Positions 36,484-47,854 of a stretch of 64,000 nucleotides of DNA are shown in pieces. How positions within the stretch are numbered: the stretch's first letter is position 1; each line of letters opens with the position of its first letter. The position numbers and the translations under genes were made by a program. The stretch covers positions 10,689,770 to 10,753,769 of the forward strand of contig CM046333.1 of the NCBI GenBank assembly GCA_025403435.1, given 5' to 3'. This stretch comes from Artocarpus heterophyllus (Eukaryota > Streptophyta > Magnoliopsida > Rosales > Moraceae). The notes under the pieces were generated by a model, which did not search any database, was not told the DNA's origin, and was given only the letters and a program-made list of their open reading frames with translations.

Positions 36484-38130
36484 CTGAAACATTGCAACAA
36501 AACATAAAACCAACCAACTTAGTACAGAGTACAGTGCGTAAGATATAGTTTTTGAAACCTTGTGGTTGACTTTCCTTTGACGATAGTTTGATCTTACCGT
36601 TGCCTCTCACACACATTTTCTTTTGTTACATCTTCATGGCATATCGCATTATTTTGATATGGTATCTTAGGACCTGATGATTACGAATCTTATCCTTATC
36701 TTTTATGATTTCAAGAACCCTTGTTAAACTTGGAGATTATGTAATTTGGATTAAATATTTAAATTTCTCAACATTATTAATAAAAATGGAATGCACCATA
36801 CGCATATCTGGAAAATTTCACATTGCTGATTAGTTTCAATACCACTTTGCTTTTTCCTTTCTTCTATCTTTTTTATTTATCGCACCATAGTTGTAATCCT
36901 ACATTCCATGCGACAAAACGAACAAACAACTTACTCCAAATTACATTATTCTGTCAGATTTACACCTTCTTAACTCTGCTTGTCTGTTTTTCTCCGCTTA
37001 AATTCTGATAGTAACTGTCATAAACTTTTCCCTCCATATGAAAATTTGTTGTCTGTTCCAAGTATATTATCAGTCTCTTTTATAACAGTCTCAAACAGTG
37101 AGTTATTAATACTCTTATTCTCTCATTCTTAGTTCAAAATCTCATCTCCTCACCTTTAAAAGAAAGAAAAAAAAAAACTGAATTCTAACTGTTCTCTCTT
37201 TTTCTCCTTTGAGGTTCGATTTTTTAAAATTACTTTATCTAATTAAATTTCTACTACGAATTTCAAATTGTTACCTTCTCTCTATTCAAAATTAAAACTA
37301 TTCATGAATTTTAAAGTGGTGCCCATCCAAATTTACATTTCCACAGTAAGCAACATCAGGGAGTGATAGGAAAGACAAGTGAACTAGAGAAATACCATTT
37401 TTAGAGATTCCTCTTGGCATATGGTATTGTCAAGTGTGTCTTATTATTGAAACGAAGTATGAGAGAAAAAACAGATAAATAAAGTTGCCAGAGAGTGTGG
37501 GTTGGAATCAAATGCTGTCACTAAAGAACAGAGATAGCTACATTGGTGTGAGTTGCTTATCCACTAGTGTTTGGAGTCGGTGGAAAATAGTCTAAGAATT
37601 GAGCTTAATATTGAAATTTAAAGGTATAGAGTTTGTCTTGCAGTGCCCTTGGAACAAAAAATGGGAACGATGTTATTGTAGTATGTGAAAATTTTACAGA
37701 ATAGTTTATTTTTGTTTTATATTGTAAGATGTTAGAATTTTATACTGTAGCAGTTTTAAGTATGTAGTTGAAATTAAATTGCCAAATGCATCTATAAATA
37801 TGCACAATTGAAATTATAAGGTATTATTTTTTAATAAGCGTAAGATACTGGGTATAAAAATAAAAAATTAAAAAAAAAAAAAAGAAAGAAGGAATCAACG
37901 TCTAACACTCACTGTATCAGTCGCTCTTCTGGGCTCAACGGTACGGAATCAGAGAAACTTGGTTCTCCGATGTTTATAATCAGTTAATTATACGTCCGCT
38001 CACAACCATCTCACAACTTGATCGCTCTTGTATAAACAATCCAGGTGGACCATTACTGCTAACTTGAGCATTTTTACAAACACTTCGCAGGCAAATTTGT
38101 GAAGACTGAGAAATGACAGTCTTGTTCTAT
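36484..38130. other. Intergenic DNA where the missing 5' half of the sterol gene would be expected
   Basis: No N-terminal Rossmann exon (GGxGFxxxxLV type) was found on the minus strand here. A MITE family A-like segment lies at about 37640-37795. Otherwise AT-rich. Confidence 0.45.
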
Positions 38131-38134
38131 CTAG

Positions 38135-39483
38135 GTGTACCAAACGGGCTTCGACATGAGAACCACGAAACATTTCCTGCTTACCCGTGACGGGTTTGCT
38201 TCGATATTCGTGAAGGGAAATGGGGCTGACCAGGATCGATTCATGACGACCAGTAAACGTGTGCAAGACCGAAGCAAGAACAAAAGAGCACAAGATCTCG
38301 AAATTGTAACCGAGAAGTGGAAAAACAGCCTCCAAAGTTCTTTTCTTGATGGAGATTCTAATGAAAGAGCCTGAAATGATAATCTCGGTCAGGTCACTTG
38401 AGCAATACCGGAGGCAAATCAATCTTCCAAAGCCCCACAAGATCTCTGATTTCGTCCGGAACTTGCCGAAGCTGTTCGAGTTGTACAAGGACCGCAGAGG
38501 GGTGTTGTGGTGCGGGATGACGAGTGAGGCAGAGGAGCTAGTGGAAGAAGAGGAAAGGCTTCTGAAGGAACATGAGGACAAGGCTGCAGAGCATGTCACA
38601 CGCTTTCTAATGATGTCTGTTGATAAAAGGCTTCCTTTGGATACGATTTCCTTTTAGGTGAGATTTCGGCTTGCCTGTCGATTTCCGAAATGATTAGGTG
38701 CATAAGTGTCCACAACATTTCAAGCTGGTGAAAAAGGCTGATGGTCTTCAGTACTTGGAGCTTGTTGATTGGAATCCTTCATGGGCTATAACAGAGTTGG
38801 AGAAGAAGGTGATGGGCGTAAGCGAAGGACGTGATCACACTCCGGGGTTGCTATCGCTTCATTTTCCTTTAAAGCTCCTACCAATTTACAGCAAGAAGTT
38901 GTACAGACATGGAGGGTAAATAGAACACTTTCAAAAGAGGTCTTGCTTGTCTCCATATGCAGATGCTGGAGGACGTGAGGCCGGTTCGCTGGAGTTCGAC
39001 AAGAGGGCGATTGTTGTTATGCATGAGCTGCTTAGCTTTACTATTGAGAAGAGATTGCCAACTACCGATCATTTCAGGCATAAACGGAGGGAGCTCGTGA
39101 TGCCCCAGAAGCTTATGAGGATTCTTCTGAAGCATTGCGGGATTTTCTATGTTTCGGAGGGAAGAGGTTTAGTGTCTTCTTGACGGAAGCTTATAAAGGC
39201 CAAGAGCTGATTGAGAAAGGTCCCTTTAGTTTTGTGGAAGGAGAAAGTGCAAAGGCTTATTGGTTATAGAGGAAAGAAGAAGAAGATTGAGTGTTTTAGT
39301 GAGATGTCGGATATGGAAGAAGATCAGGGATTGCCAGAGAGGGAATCCGAAAATGAGGGCATTAGTTTGCAATTTGAGAAAGAGGCAGCTGTGAGCAATT
39401 TAGAGAATGGTTTAAAAACAGACGAAGCTGAAATGGAGATTGAAGAGGTTTGCAGTGCATACAAGGATAACAGCGTATCTTAG
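38135..39483 (+). pseudogene. PORR-domain organelle RNA-binding protein relic, intronless
   Basis: Blocks in shifting frames follow one PORR protein from near its N-terminus (MRTTKHFLLT, then SKRVQDRSKNKR) to its acidic C-terminus. Characteristic pieces are SLEQYRRQINLPKPHKISDF, HVTRFLMMSVDKRLPLD, ELVDWNPSWAITELE and SPYADAG. PORR proteins bind group II introns in chloroplasts or mitochondria and aid splicing; this one is nearest the RPD1/WTF1-like group, by memory. Lesions: a frameshift near 38340; a frameshift and stops near 38655-38697; a TAA at 38917-38919; frameshifts near 39160 and 39215. No introns interrupt it, which is normal for many PORR genes, so a retrocopy is not implied. Confidence 0.88.
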
Positions 39484-40015
39484 ATATAGGGTTGATCCGT
39501 TTATAATTGATTTTATTTTGCTAATAAGATATTTTTGATTTATGATTTTAGACACAATCCTGTCTTTGGAACAATTTTCTTTGTTAAAAGAAATAATATA
39601 CTTTTTTATATTTTGCCTCAGTCAAGCAAAGTTATTCTCATTTTGTGGGAAGTACTGTATTCAAATTGTCTCGTTCCCGCCAGTAAAAGCATAACGTATT
39701 AGGAACTAGAAGAATCGGGTTCGAAGTCTTTCCTTTGTTTCCTTTTCACAGGAAAAAAACTAAGGAAATGGTTTATTTCCACCAGAAATAAAACTCCCAG
39801 CAGTGGTGCCACAAGGCTACAAGGAATCAATTTACAAACAGAACACAACCAAAAGAGTTCCTAACAAAATGGGCTGACCGATACAACGCCAATCTTATAT
39901 GTCTAATGCACATTCGGTTGGTAAAGACTAAAGAAGTTGATGAAATCCCTCGACTTTTATTACAAAAAACGTTAGACTTCTAAATTTAATCTAAGGAAAG
40001 CTTGTCGAGCGCAGA
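39484..40015. other. Intergenic DNA between the PORR relic and the SNM1 fragment
   Basis: No coding frame or repeat boundary recognised. Confidence 0.4.
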
Positions 40016-40449
40016 TTAAGAGCGTAAGAGAGGAACCATGGCACCGGCAGAATCAGGCCCGTCATTATTCACATTAGGTATTATGTTTACTGGAGATGTG
40101 ATCTTCACAAACTCTTTTGAGTCCTGTAAAGCTGCTGTGTTCACTGTACGGCGCTTCATACCTGGAGTAACAAAGGGACATGATCTCTTGTTAGAGCACA
40201 GAAAACATAAACAAAATGTGCCGAGACAAGAGCCTGGCCCTTGCCATTTGGATAATTCACAAGATTGGCAAGAATTTGGGAAATGAATGATGCTCTTGGT
40301 TTTCAATAATTCGAGCTATGGAGTCATGGAAGAAGCGAACAGTACCTTATGATTGCGCCCTGTTGCCACTTTCTCCCTGGTGATTTTTTCTTTCCTTTAC
40401 CCAATGTCCAACCAGTGGGAGCGAAAGCAACCATGAGACTAAATCTACC
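40016..40449 (-). pseudogene. C-terminal fragment of SNM1-type DNA cross-link repair nuclease
   Basis: Two minus-strand exons, 40449-40346 and 40161-40016, have GT-AG borders and match the end of plant SNM1/DCLRE1A-like proteins: VAFAPTGWTLGKGKKKSPG, then YEAPYSEHSSF and IIPNVNNDGPDSAGAM. The family is metallo-beta-lactamase/beta-CASP nucleases for interstrand cross-link repair. The catalytic metal-binding half is absent, and a one-base shift after SSFTGL puts the last 40 codons in another frame. It lies directly beside a CACTA remnant on the same strand. Confidence 0.82.
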
Positions 40450-40479
40450 CTGTTTAATACAAGCACAGCGTCAACATGA

Positions 40480-41060
40480 CTCATTATCTATATCACAAAC
40501 ATGTCCATTCAATATATGTCCATTCGACATCTTCGCGGAGCAAGTGGGAAACATCATCGTCAAACCCATCAAACTCTTCGCCTGGTGGCAACCCCTTCGT
40601 GAAGGATAGGATGTCTGTACAATCTTCAACAACTTCTTCTTCGTCAAGAACTATTGGCTTCATCGACAAGACTAAGGACAACTCTAAATTATTGGGATCG
40701 GTTGTTTAAAAAACTTAGATTGTTTGTGATGCCATAACGAATAGATCATTTTTGTATCCCAATCGCCTAAAGTCAACCACTGTGATATCGTCATTATTAA
40801 TCTTAACATAGTTATTGTCGGCACACTTGCACTTAAAAACGGTTATTCACAATCTACCATAATTAAGTTCCCAAATATCATTAATAAAACCAAAGTAGCT
40901 CATGGTCCCATATAACGGATCTCTTATCCTTTGCGGAGAAAAGATGCATTGCTTCGACACGAAGAGTCATACCACTATTTTGGATAGGATGCTTCCCATC
41001 TCTTTTGCGAGCGTAGAAAGTGTGGCCATTTATGTCTTGTTACGATAGTTCTCTAGCTAT
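40480..41060 (-). mobile_element. CACTA (En/Spm) transposon coding remnant, DUF4218/DUF4216-type region
   Basis: Minus-strand frames give pieces familiar from the C-terminal domains that accompany CACTA transposases: NGHTFYARKRD, QNSGM, SAKDK, then FKCKCADNN..VKI, DFRRLGYKNDLFVMASQ and LSLVLSMKP followed by a Glu/Asp-rich tail. Several in-frame stops break it. The transposase (TNP2) domain was not found upstream. Hairpin-like CCGTTTTT and AAAAACCGTTGTTAAATGAGG sequences at 41540-41625 resemble CACTA subterminal repeats, so the remnant may extend that far. Confidence 0.75.
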
Positions 41061-44000
41061 GTTCTTTAAGTCTTGGAAGCTAAACCCTTACACGAGGATT
41101 TATTTACAATCAACCGTTGTGGAAAGCCTGTTTTAGTTTAATTGTTTTTTGTCCTTATTAACTATATATTATTATCAATTATTATTATTACTACTATATT
41201 TATAATATTATATATATATATCTATTATATTGCTAATACTTTTATTATCCTTATTATCAAATAGTTAATTTATATTAATATTTTAATGATTTTAATATTT
41301 TAAATATGTTGATAAAAATTATTTTATTAATAAATATCCTTATTATCAAATAAGATTATATAATAATAATTTATTATTATTATTAAGAATTATAAAAGAC
41401 GAGTATTAACATATTATTATTATCTTAAAAATTTTGATGATATATTATTAATATTCTTAATTTAGAACAATACTTTGCTTAACAAAAGGCTTACATGACG
41501 ATTTTTACAATAAACTGTCATGTAAGGGCCACTTCGCTAAGAAGACCGTTTTTGAATTTTGGAGCGTAACTTTGCGCATTTTTCCCCTGCTATGATGGTT
41601 TTTAAAAAACCGTTGTTAAATGAGGGTCGTATAATTTGAATTTCTATTGGTGAAAATTGATGAAAAAATAAATGATTATTTTCATAAATGCCCCTGAACT
41701 ATACACCTTATTTTACTTTGCCTTTCGATTTTCTTAAACTAGCCAAAGTGCCCTCTGACCTATAGAGAACAAGTCAAAAACCTTTGTTCATCTAGTTTCA
41801 TCTCTAAACTATAATGGAATCACTGATGTGGCATGCCATTAACAATTAATTAAAGATATTAAATTATAATTAACCCTATAAAACTGATGAAATAATTAAG
41901 AAGTAATAAAAAATTAAAAAGTTAAAAACCTTATCACCTTTACTAATCCAAAAAACTTATAAGCCAAACATCCCCCTCTTACACATAGTCAGCAGTCCCC
42001 GGACCACACTACACGTGGCTGGTGACCAGACCACTACATCCCTTATAAGGACATTGATCAAAACCCCTAGACCTATGATGACACGCGCGCGCACACACAC
42101 ACACACAAATCCTTATCGGCCCCAACAACCGCCCTTACATTGACAACACCTTTTTTCAATCCATAATCCCCTGCTATGACTATCGCCTTGGCTGACCCTG
42201 CCTAGGAGAACCTCATAAGGGGCCAATGCCCTTCCCAACACCTAGCTATGCCCCCTCCTCATTACGATCCAACTCTCTAGGACGGGGCGTCTGCCTCCCA
42301 CCACCAAGGACGACCATCCCCCTCCCACGACGGCTTTGCTTGCAACAATGGTGGTATAGTTGACAACAGTGGTCAGTGCCACTTGTAGGGAAAGATGGTT
42401 TTTGATTAATGTTAAATATTTTAGGGTCTTAAATAAATGGCTAAGATAAAACAAAATTAGATATGTGATTGTGACTATTTTAAATATCTAATATTATTTT
42501 ATTGGCTTAATTGGAATTTAATGCCTTTAAATATCGACAATGTTGTTAAGTTTATTGAGGGAATTGTATGGCGGGGTCTTTGACCTGGCTTTTTAAATAT
42601 TGGAGGACTTTAACTAGTTTTACAATGTTGTTAAGTGAAACCTATGCATAGTTCATAGGGATTTATGAAATAATCCAAAGATACACATAACTAAATGTCC
42701 TAAATAGTCTTAGAGATAAACATAACTCTAATTCAAAATAAAAAATTAAGGCTATAAAATATTTTAATATATAATTATACAAATTTAAAATTAATAAATT
42801 AATCTAATATTTTTGCTTCACGTACAAAAGATTTTTTCACTTGAAAAGGAAATTAATATAATATGTGTCAATATTGACCTTAGAACAATGGTTGCTGCTT
42901 AGCAATATTAGGTAAAGCGGAAGTAAAGAAAACAAGAAAGAGTATGCATACAAGTTTTTATCGGCTAATCATAAGCAAAATATGGAAGAGAGATTGCAAT
43001 ATATCTCTCATGTATTTTAAGATTAAAAATACATATATTAATATGAAAAATGCATAATTTTTTTTACATGTTTGAAGCCAGCATATGACCCCGTGGTGTT
43101 AGAAAATTGAAAAAATGCACTTTAAGGACAAAGAACCTAGTGCCTCAGTGCTAGCTTTTAGGTGCCATGATGCATGATCAATTTCTAGCACCATTTTTGG
43201 TGCATTGCAGCCAGGTCACAACCGCGATGCCCATCCGGATGAGTTGATTTCAAAAAACCATCTTTTGAGATGTTTAAAACGGATGTATTTATTGGTCGTA
43301 TGTTTTCATATAAATTTGTACACCGTTTACCAACAGACATATTTGTTGTAATGGTTGTGATATAATATGCAGAGATACTTTTACTATTGAAAAGGTACAT
43401 TTATATAAAAGGTTTTATAGATTAAACATGTCATATCTATTCATGAAATAATACTCCTGTTATTATATAAACTCCAAAAAATGTATTGATTTTATTTATT
43501 AATCTGAAACATGATATTATTACAAGATATTGCGTTCAAGAGTTTGTTATATCTTGGGGGTAATTTGTTGTTAAACTCATTGGCAAACTTTAAGAAATAA
43601 AGGCAAATAAATCTTTTAAGGAAAGTATGTTTATACGCCTAAGATCTATTTTCATTTCCAGAAATTCAAGAGGCTTATTTCATGCTCTATACACAAATTA
43701 CTGGAGTGGTTGTAGATATGATTTACCGGTAAATTCAACTCAATTTTAAAGGGTAGCTAGATAAATACCCTTAATATGAGTTAAAAGAAAGCAGTGAAAT
43801 GCATTAAAAAGTAAAGTAATTAAGAATATAAACATAGCAAAGGTACCCCAATTCTTTAACTCTAAAAGTTTGCAAACCTAATTAATCGCATTTACCATTC
43901 CTTGTATACAAAAATAAAACGGACAAACAGCATCTATTATTCAAAACAAAAAATATTCCAACTGTATTAATTACAACAAGAGATGCTTTACACATAATGG

Positions 44001-44179
44001 CAAAAAGAGTGAGGATATTTTTCCTTGCTTTTTATTTTAATGGAGGAAAAAGACGGATCATATGTCGACGAAGCAAAATTTCCAAAAAAATATAGCTTTC
44101 AAAAAGATTTCATGCAAAAGAAGTAAAGAAAGAATAGCTTTCAAAGACTCATACAAACAAACACGATTTTCCAAATATT
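41061..44179. other. Repeat-rich AT DNA without genes
   Basis: 41160-41460 is an (ATT/TAT)-rich tract. 41500-41640 has CACTA-like subterminal repeats. A (CG)n(CA)n microsatellite lies at 42083-42107. Several short frames lack domains. No gene is supported. Confidence 0.45.
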
Positions 44180-44680
44180 TTGCATTTATATAACCCCTCC
44201 AAAGAATGGCAGGTGAAGGGGGGGATCTCCCAAAAATGGGTGCCAATCTTTATCAAATCCGCTTACGTGCATGCGCATTTTACCGCCATGCGGTCTTATA
44301 GTTTATCGGAAATTTGGTTTCATACTCATACACACTCGGTGGTCGGTAGGAGTCAAATGTCGTTTAGTGAGTTGACAATCAACCAAAAGTCAGCGGGCAG
44401 AAGAAGACAAAATTTGGACCTGCATATACTGTCCTCTTCTCGAAAGTCAAACCAGAGAACACTACTTAAATCGGTAGACACAAGAAACCAACCAGCCATA
44501 ACAAAGAGCAAACTAGCAAACTTGCACATGACCACAGTAATTAATGTTATCATTGTGATTGGTGATATTGGATTGTTGACATACTTATTACATCATGATG
44601 AGTGCGCTGGCTTAGGACGAGTCAAATCATTTATCTATTTTATATTGAGAGGTAAAAAAGGAATTTGCTTTGTAAACTAG
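44180..44680 (+). other. 166-codon open frame of unknown nature
   Basis: A plus-strand frame starts MHLYNPSKEWQ and stays open for 166 codons in a patch less AT-rich than its surroundings. It has a hydrophobic stretch near residues 118-135 (VINVIIVIGDIGLLTYLL) and a histidine-rich HTHTHS. No domain or homologue is recognised and there is no clear promoter. Chance is a fair explanation, and I do not call it a gene. Confidence 0.2.
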
Positions 44681-45197
44681 TGTCTCGTTTGGTAGTGTTT
44701 AAAACATTTTAAGTACTGATTTTGAATCTATAGGCCATAAAAATAGATATTTAGTAGGTATAACTTTTAAATAGTTGAAAACGACAAGGATCGTTTAACA
44801 TAAACTAAACTATCAGATTTGATAACTTAACCCTGCTTAACTTAAGTTTTAATTTTTTTGAACTATTTTTTACAATAAAAACTATTCTTATTTTTGTTTT
44901 CTTTATAAACCATAGTTTTTATAATACCAGTTTTCATTTTAAAACCTATGTGATATTTTATTTTTATTTTAAATATTAACATTTTAAACGTCAGTTTAAA
45001 ACTACCGTTTAAATCATATGATTTAAAACACAAAATTTCAACCCCATGCACACGAATCTTAAGACGTTATACAAATGACAATCTCCGGCCATGAGTAAAA
45101 TTTCAAGCGCCGCAATATGTACATGTATGTATCCCCATGGGAAATGCCTCTTTCAACCCCTACCGTAGGCTGTTTCTTTTTGACTTTGTTTATACCT

Positions 45198-45252
45198 CTC
45201 TCACTCACTCACTCACTCACTCACTCACTCGCGCTCTCTCTCTCTCTCTCTC
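45198..45252. repeat. Compound (CTCA)n(TC)n microsatellite
   Basis: About seven CTCA units are followed by CGCG and a run of TC dinucleotides. Confidence 0.9.
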
Positions 45253-45393
45253 ATCTTTTTTCATTGGCTTTCAGAAGTTTCATGTCTTTCATCATTCTGG
45301 TCAACTCGACTCTCCAAATGCGCGTCACCATCGACCATTACATGATATGTTAATAATGTATATATGATATGGTACAATTTTAGGTCAAGTATA

Positions 45394-45397
<4 letters not shown>

Positions 45398-45434
<37 letters not shown>
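45398..45434. repeat. (AAT)n microsatellite
   Basis: An uninterrupted AAT trinucleotide run of about a dozen units. Confidence 0.9.
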
Positions 45435-45436
<2 letters not shown>

Positions 45437-46969
45437 GTTCAGCCCGTTTTATTCTAAAGAAAATAGAAAACACAAGGAGCATTAGAGCACGTGGTTGAGA
45501 GCAGTAGAGGCACAACGTGACAAATTTCACCTTATCACCACTACAGAACCAATGTGTAAACAGTTCCACCTTCTAATGTATACACATTTAAATAATGATT
45601 TGGCATTTAGTAGCTAGTAGAACTAGTATTATCTAGCATTGCCCTTATATATAGTATATGTCCATCCTAGAAGATTCGCGTTTTGGGAGATATATGGTAC
45701 GTCTCATACTTCATCTATAGATTTTCATAAAAGATTTGTGAAATTGACAGTAATTAAGTAATGGCGCCGAATTACATATGATCATAATTATCTGATGCCT
45801 ATATGTGCAATCATTTTAGTCTGTACTATATGCCAAGGAATACAAGTTTTTGGATTGGTTTTGATCAAGATCATAAAACAGACAAAAACTGATGATTACA
45901 AGTGTCCATCAACAAAATCTAGCCCTAGGGCCAGGAAGAATTCTTAAAGACAATGAAAAAAAAAGAATTAAAATATGAAACGTAAGATCCGTAGCTATAC
46001 TATGCACGCATGTTACACGCTGAAAAATTCTCATGCCTAAGTCAGTTTAGTCGGTGCGCGTGCTCATAATTATCAAAATAAATGGCTTGTTCTTCGAGAA
46101 CAAAAGTTCTTGTCATTGGAATCAGATATATTGCTTACAAAACCTCTGTATATTCAACCAATCCAGTATTAACATTATATAAGTTATGTTTCATGTATGT
46201 ATGCCATGAGTTTCAATTCTGGTATGTCAATTAATGTTAGTTAAATGTAGGGTCTCTTTCGATAGACTTTAAAACTTATACCAAAGTTTTAATAAGAGAT
46301 TATAAACTTCATGATTATAATATTTGTATTATCTATTAAAAATCGTTTTGACTTATTTAAACTCTTTTAAAAATATAATTACAGATACTTACTGAAAAAC
46401 TATAAATTTTATTTCTTTTTTTCTATTGATTAAAAGCACAGGCAAAGCTCTAATACTCTTGAAATTTCAAATTAGGCTTCTTGTAAGTAAATTCTCGCTT
46501 GATTATTAAAAAAATAATAATTGTGCAATAGACAAGCCTAAACACTATCAAGATACATAAAAGCTTTGGGATCCTTAACCACAGAAAAAAAAAAAAGATA
46601 CATAAAAGCTTTTAGAAGTTTGATTTTTGAAAAAAAAAAAGATAAGAAAAGAAAAGTATGAAATGCTACTACTTTACTCAACTCTTTACTTTTGTGCCTT
46701 TCAATGGAAAATTAAGAAAGCGAGAAAGTGAAAGTATGAATCTTACATTGATGTTATAATATTAAAAATCATATCGTACTTAGAGAAGGGCATAAATCTT
46801 CATATTCACCTGCTAGAAAGTCATTCCTTTATATCACTTATTTAGAAATTAAAACAGTCTAATATAATTACAAACTTTATTTATCAAGAGGAAATAAATA
46901 TATATCAAAACTAAAAAAAGAAAGTAAAATTTAACATAATGTTTTTATTATCTTTTAGGTTGTAGGTAA

Positions 46970-47222
46970 TGAAGATATATTAATAAAGCAATATTAAATA
47001 ATTAAAATTTTGTAAATATTAAGAATTTAGATTCTCTTTCCCTTTTGTTATCTAGTTAATTTTCCTTTATCTAGTTTTCCCTTTTTCAATATTTGAATTA
47101 GATTAGGATGACTCTTTTTCAATATTTACTTAGATTAGGATTACTCTTGTAAACTCTATAAAATCTCAGTTAATTCAATGGAAAGGTTATGTCATATTTT
47201 CTTCTCCCTACTATTCTTTACA
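46970..47222 (+). repeat. First LTR of the TRIM-like element
   Basis: It shares blocks such as TTAGATTAGGATTACTC, TCTTGTAAACTCTA and ATTCAATGGAAAG (or near matches) with 50057-50323 in the same order. Confidence 0.72.
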
Positions 47223-47310
47223 TGGTATCTGTGTATATCGACATACTTCCGAACATCTTCTTCTTCTCTTCTATGTTTTATTTTTTTATTTAATTTTCTA
47301 TATGGTTTAC

Positions 47311-47482
47311 AGGGTGTTTGGCATAGTGGTGGGAACTATTAATTAGAATTATTTTTATTGTAGTATGTGAGAGCTTTTATACTGTAGTTTATTTTTTATT
47401 TTTTATTTTTTACTGTAGCATGTGAAAGCTTTACTCTGTTTATAACTAAGATAATAGTATGGATTGCCCTATGCCAAACACC
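47311..47482. mobile_element. MITE family A, best preserved copy
   Basis: It begins AGGGTGTTTGGCATAGTGG and ends CCCTATGCCAAACACC, inverted ends matching over GGTGTTTGGCATAG. The interior repeats ACTGTAG(C/T)ATGTGAAAGCTTT. No coding frame. The termini resemble PIF/Harbinger (Tourist-like) MITEs; TTA lies near both ends, but an exact target duplication could not be fixed. Confidence 0.75.
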
Positions 47483-47854
47483 TTATTAGTTTCCTCATGG
47501 GATTGTCTCTCTTTATCTATTTCTTCTCTCTTATTCTCCTTATTTAAAGTAGTATCTTTCTGAAATTGTCTTCTTTTCCACTCTAAAATCTCTAAATTAC
47601 CAACCGTTGTTCCTCAGCCACTGCAGCCGTTACTCCACATCCGCCGCTGCTCAATAGTCGTCACTGCATCACACACACTACCGCCATACAATAGCCACCG
47701 CTCCTTAGCTACTGCTGCCTCTTCCAAGTCCGCCACCATGCCTCATCGTAGTCAGACCTCTTGCTGCCATTGTGGCTTTGATCACTCCGTCTCTTATCAC
47801 CTCATCACTCAACCTGCTACTAAGGACAAGATTAGACTCTCCTCACAGAGCTCC

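Larger units (their letters stand above)
44681..46969. other. Intergenic DNA with microsatellites
   Basis: The stretch holds a (CTCA)n plus (TC)n tract at 45198-45252 and an (AAT)n tract of about 14 units at 45398-45434. The rest is AT-rich without frames or repeat ends I could define. Confidence 0.5.

Noticed and set aside
38000..38599. 199-codon minus-strand frame opposite the PORR relic
   Set aside because: It is the antisense shadow of PORR coding sequence; the plus-strand reading is homologous to a known family and the minus product is not.
45261..45569. 102-codon minus-strand frame rich in leucine
   Set aside because: The leucine run is the translation of the (AAT)n microsatellite; no other coding evidence.
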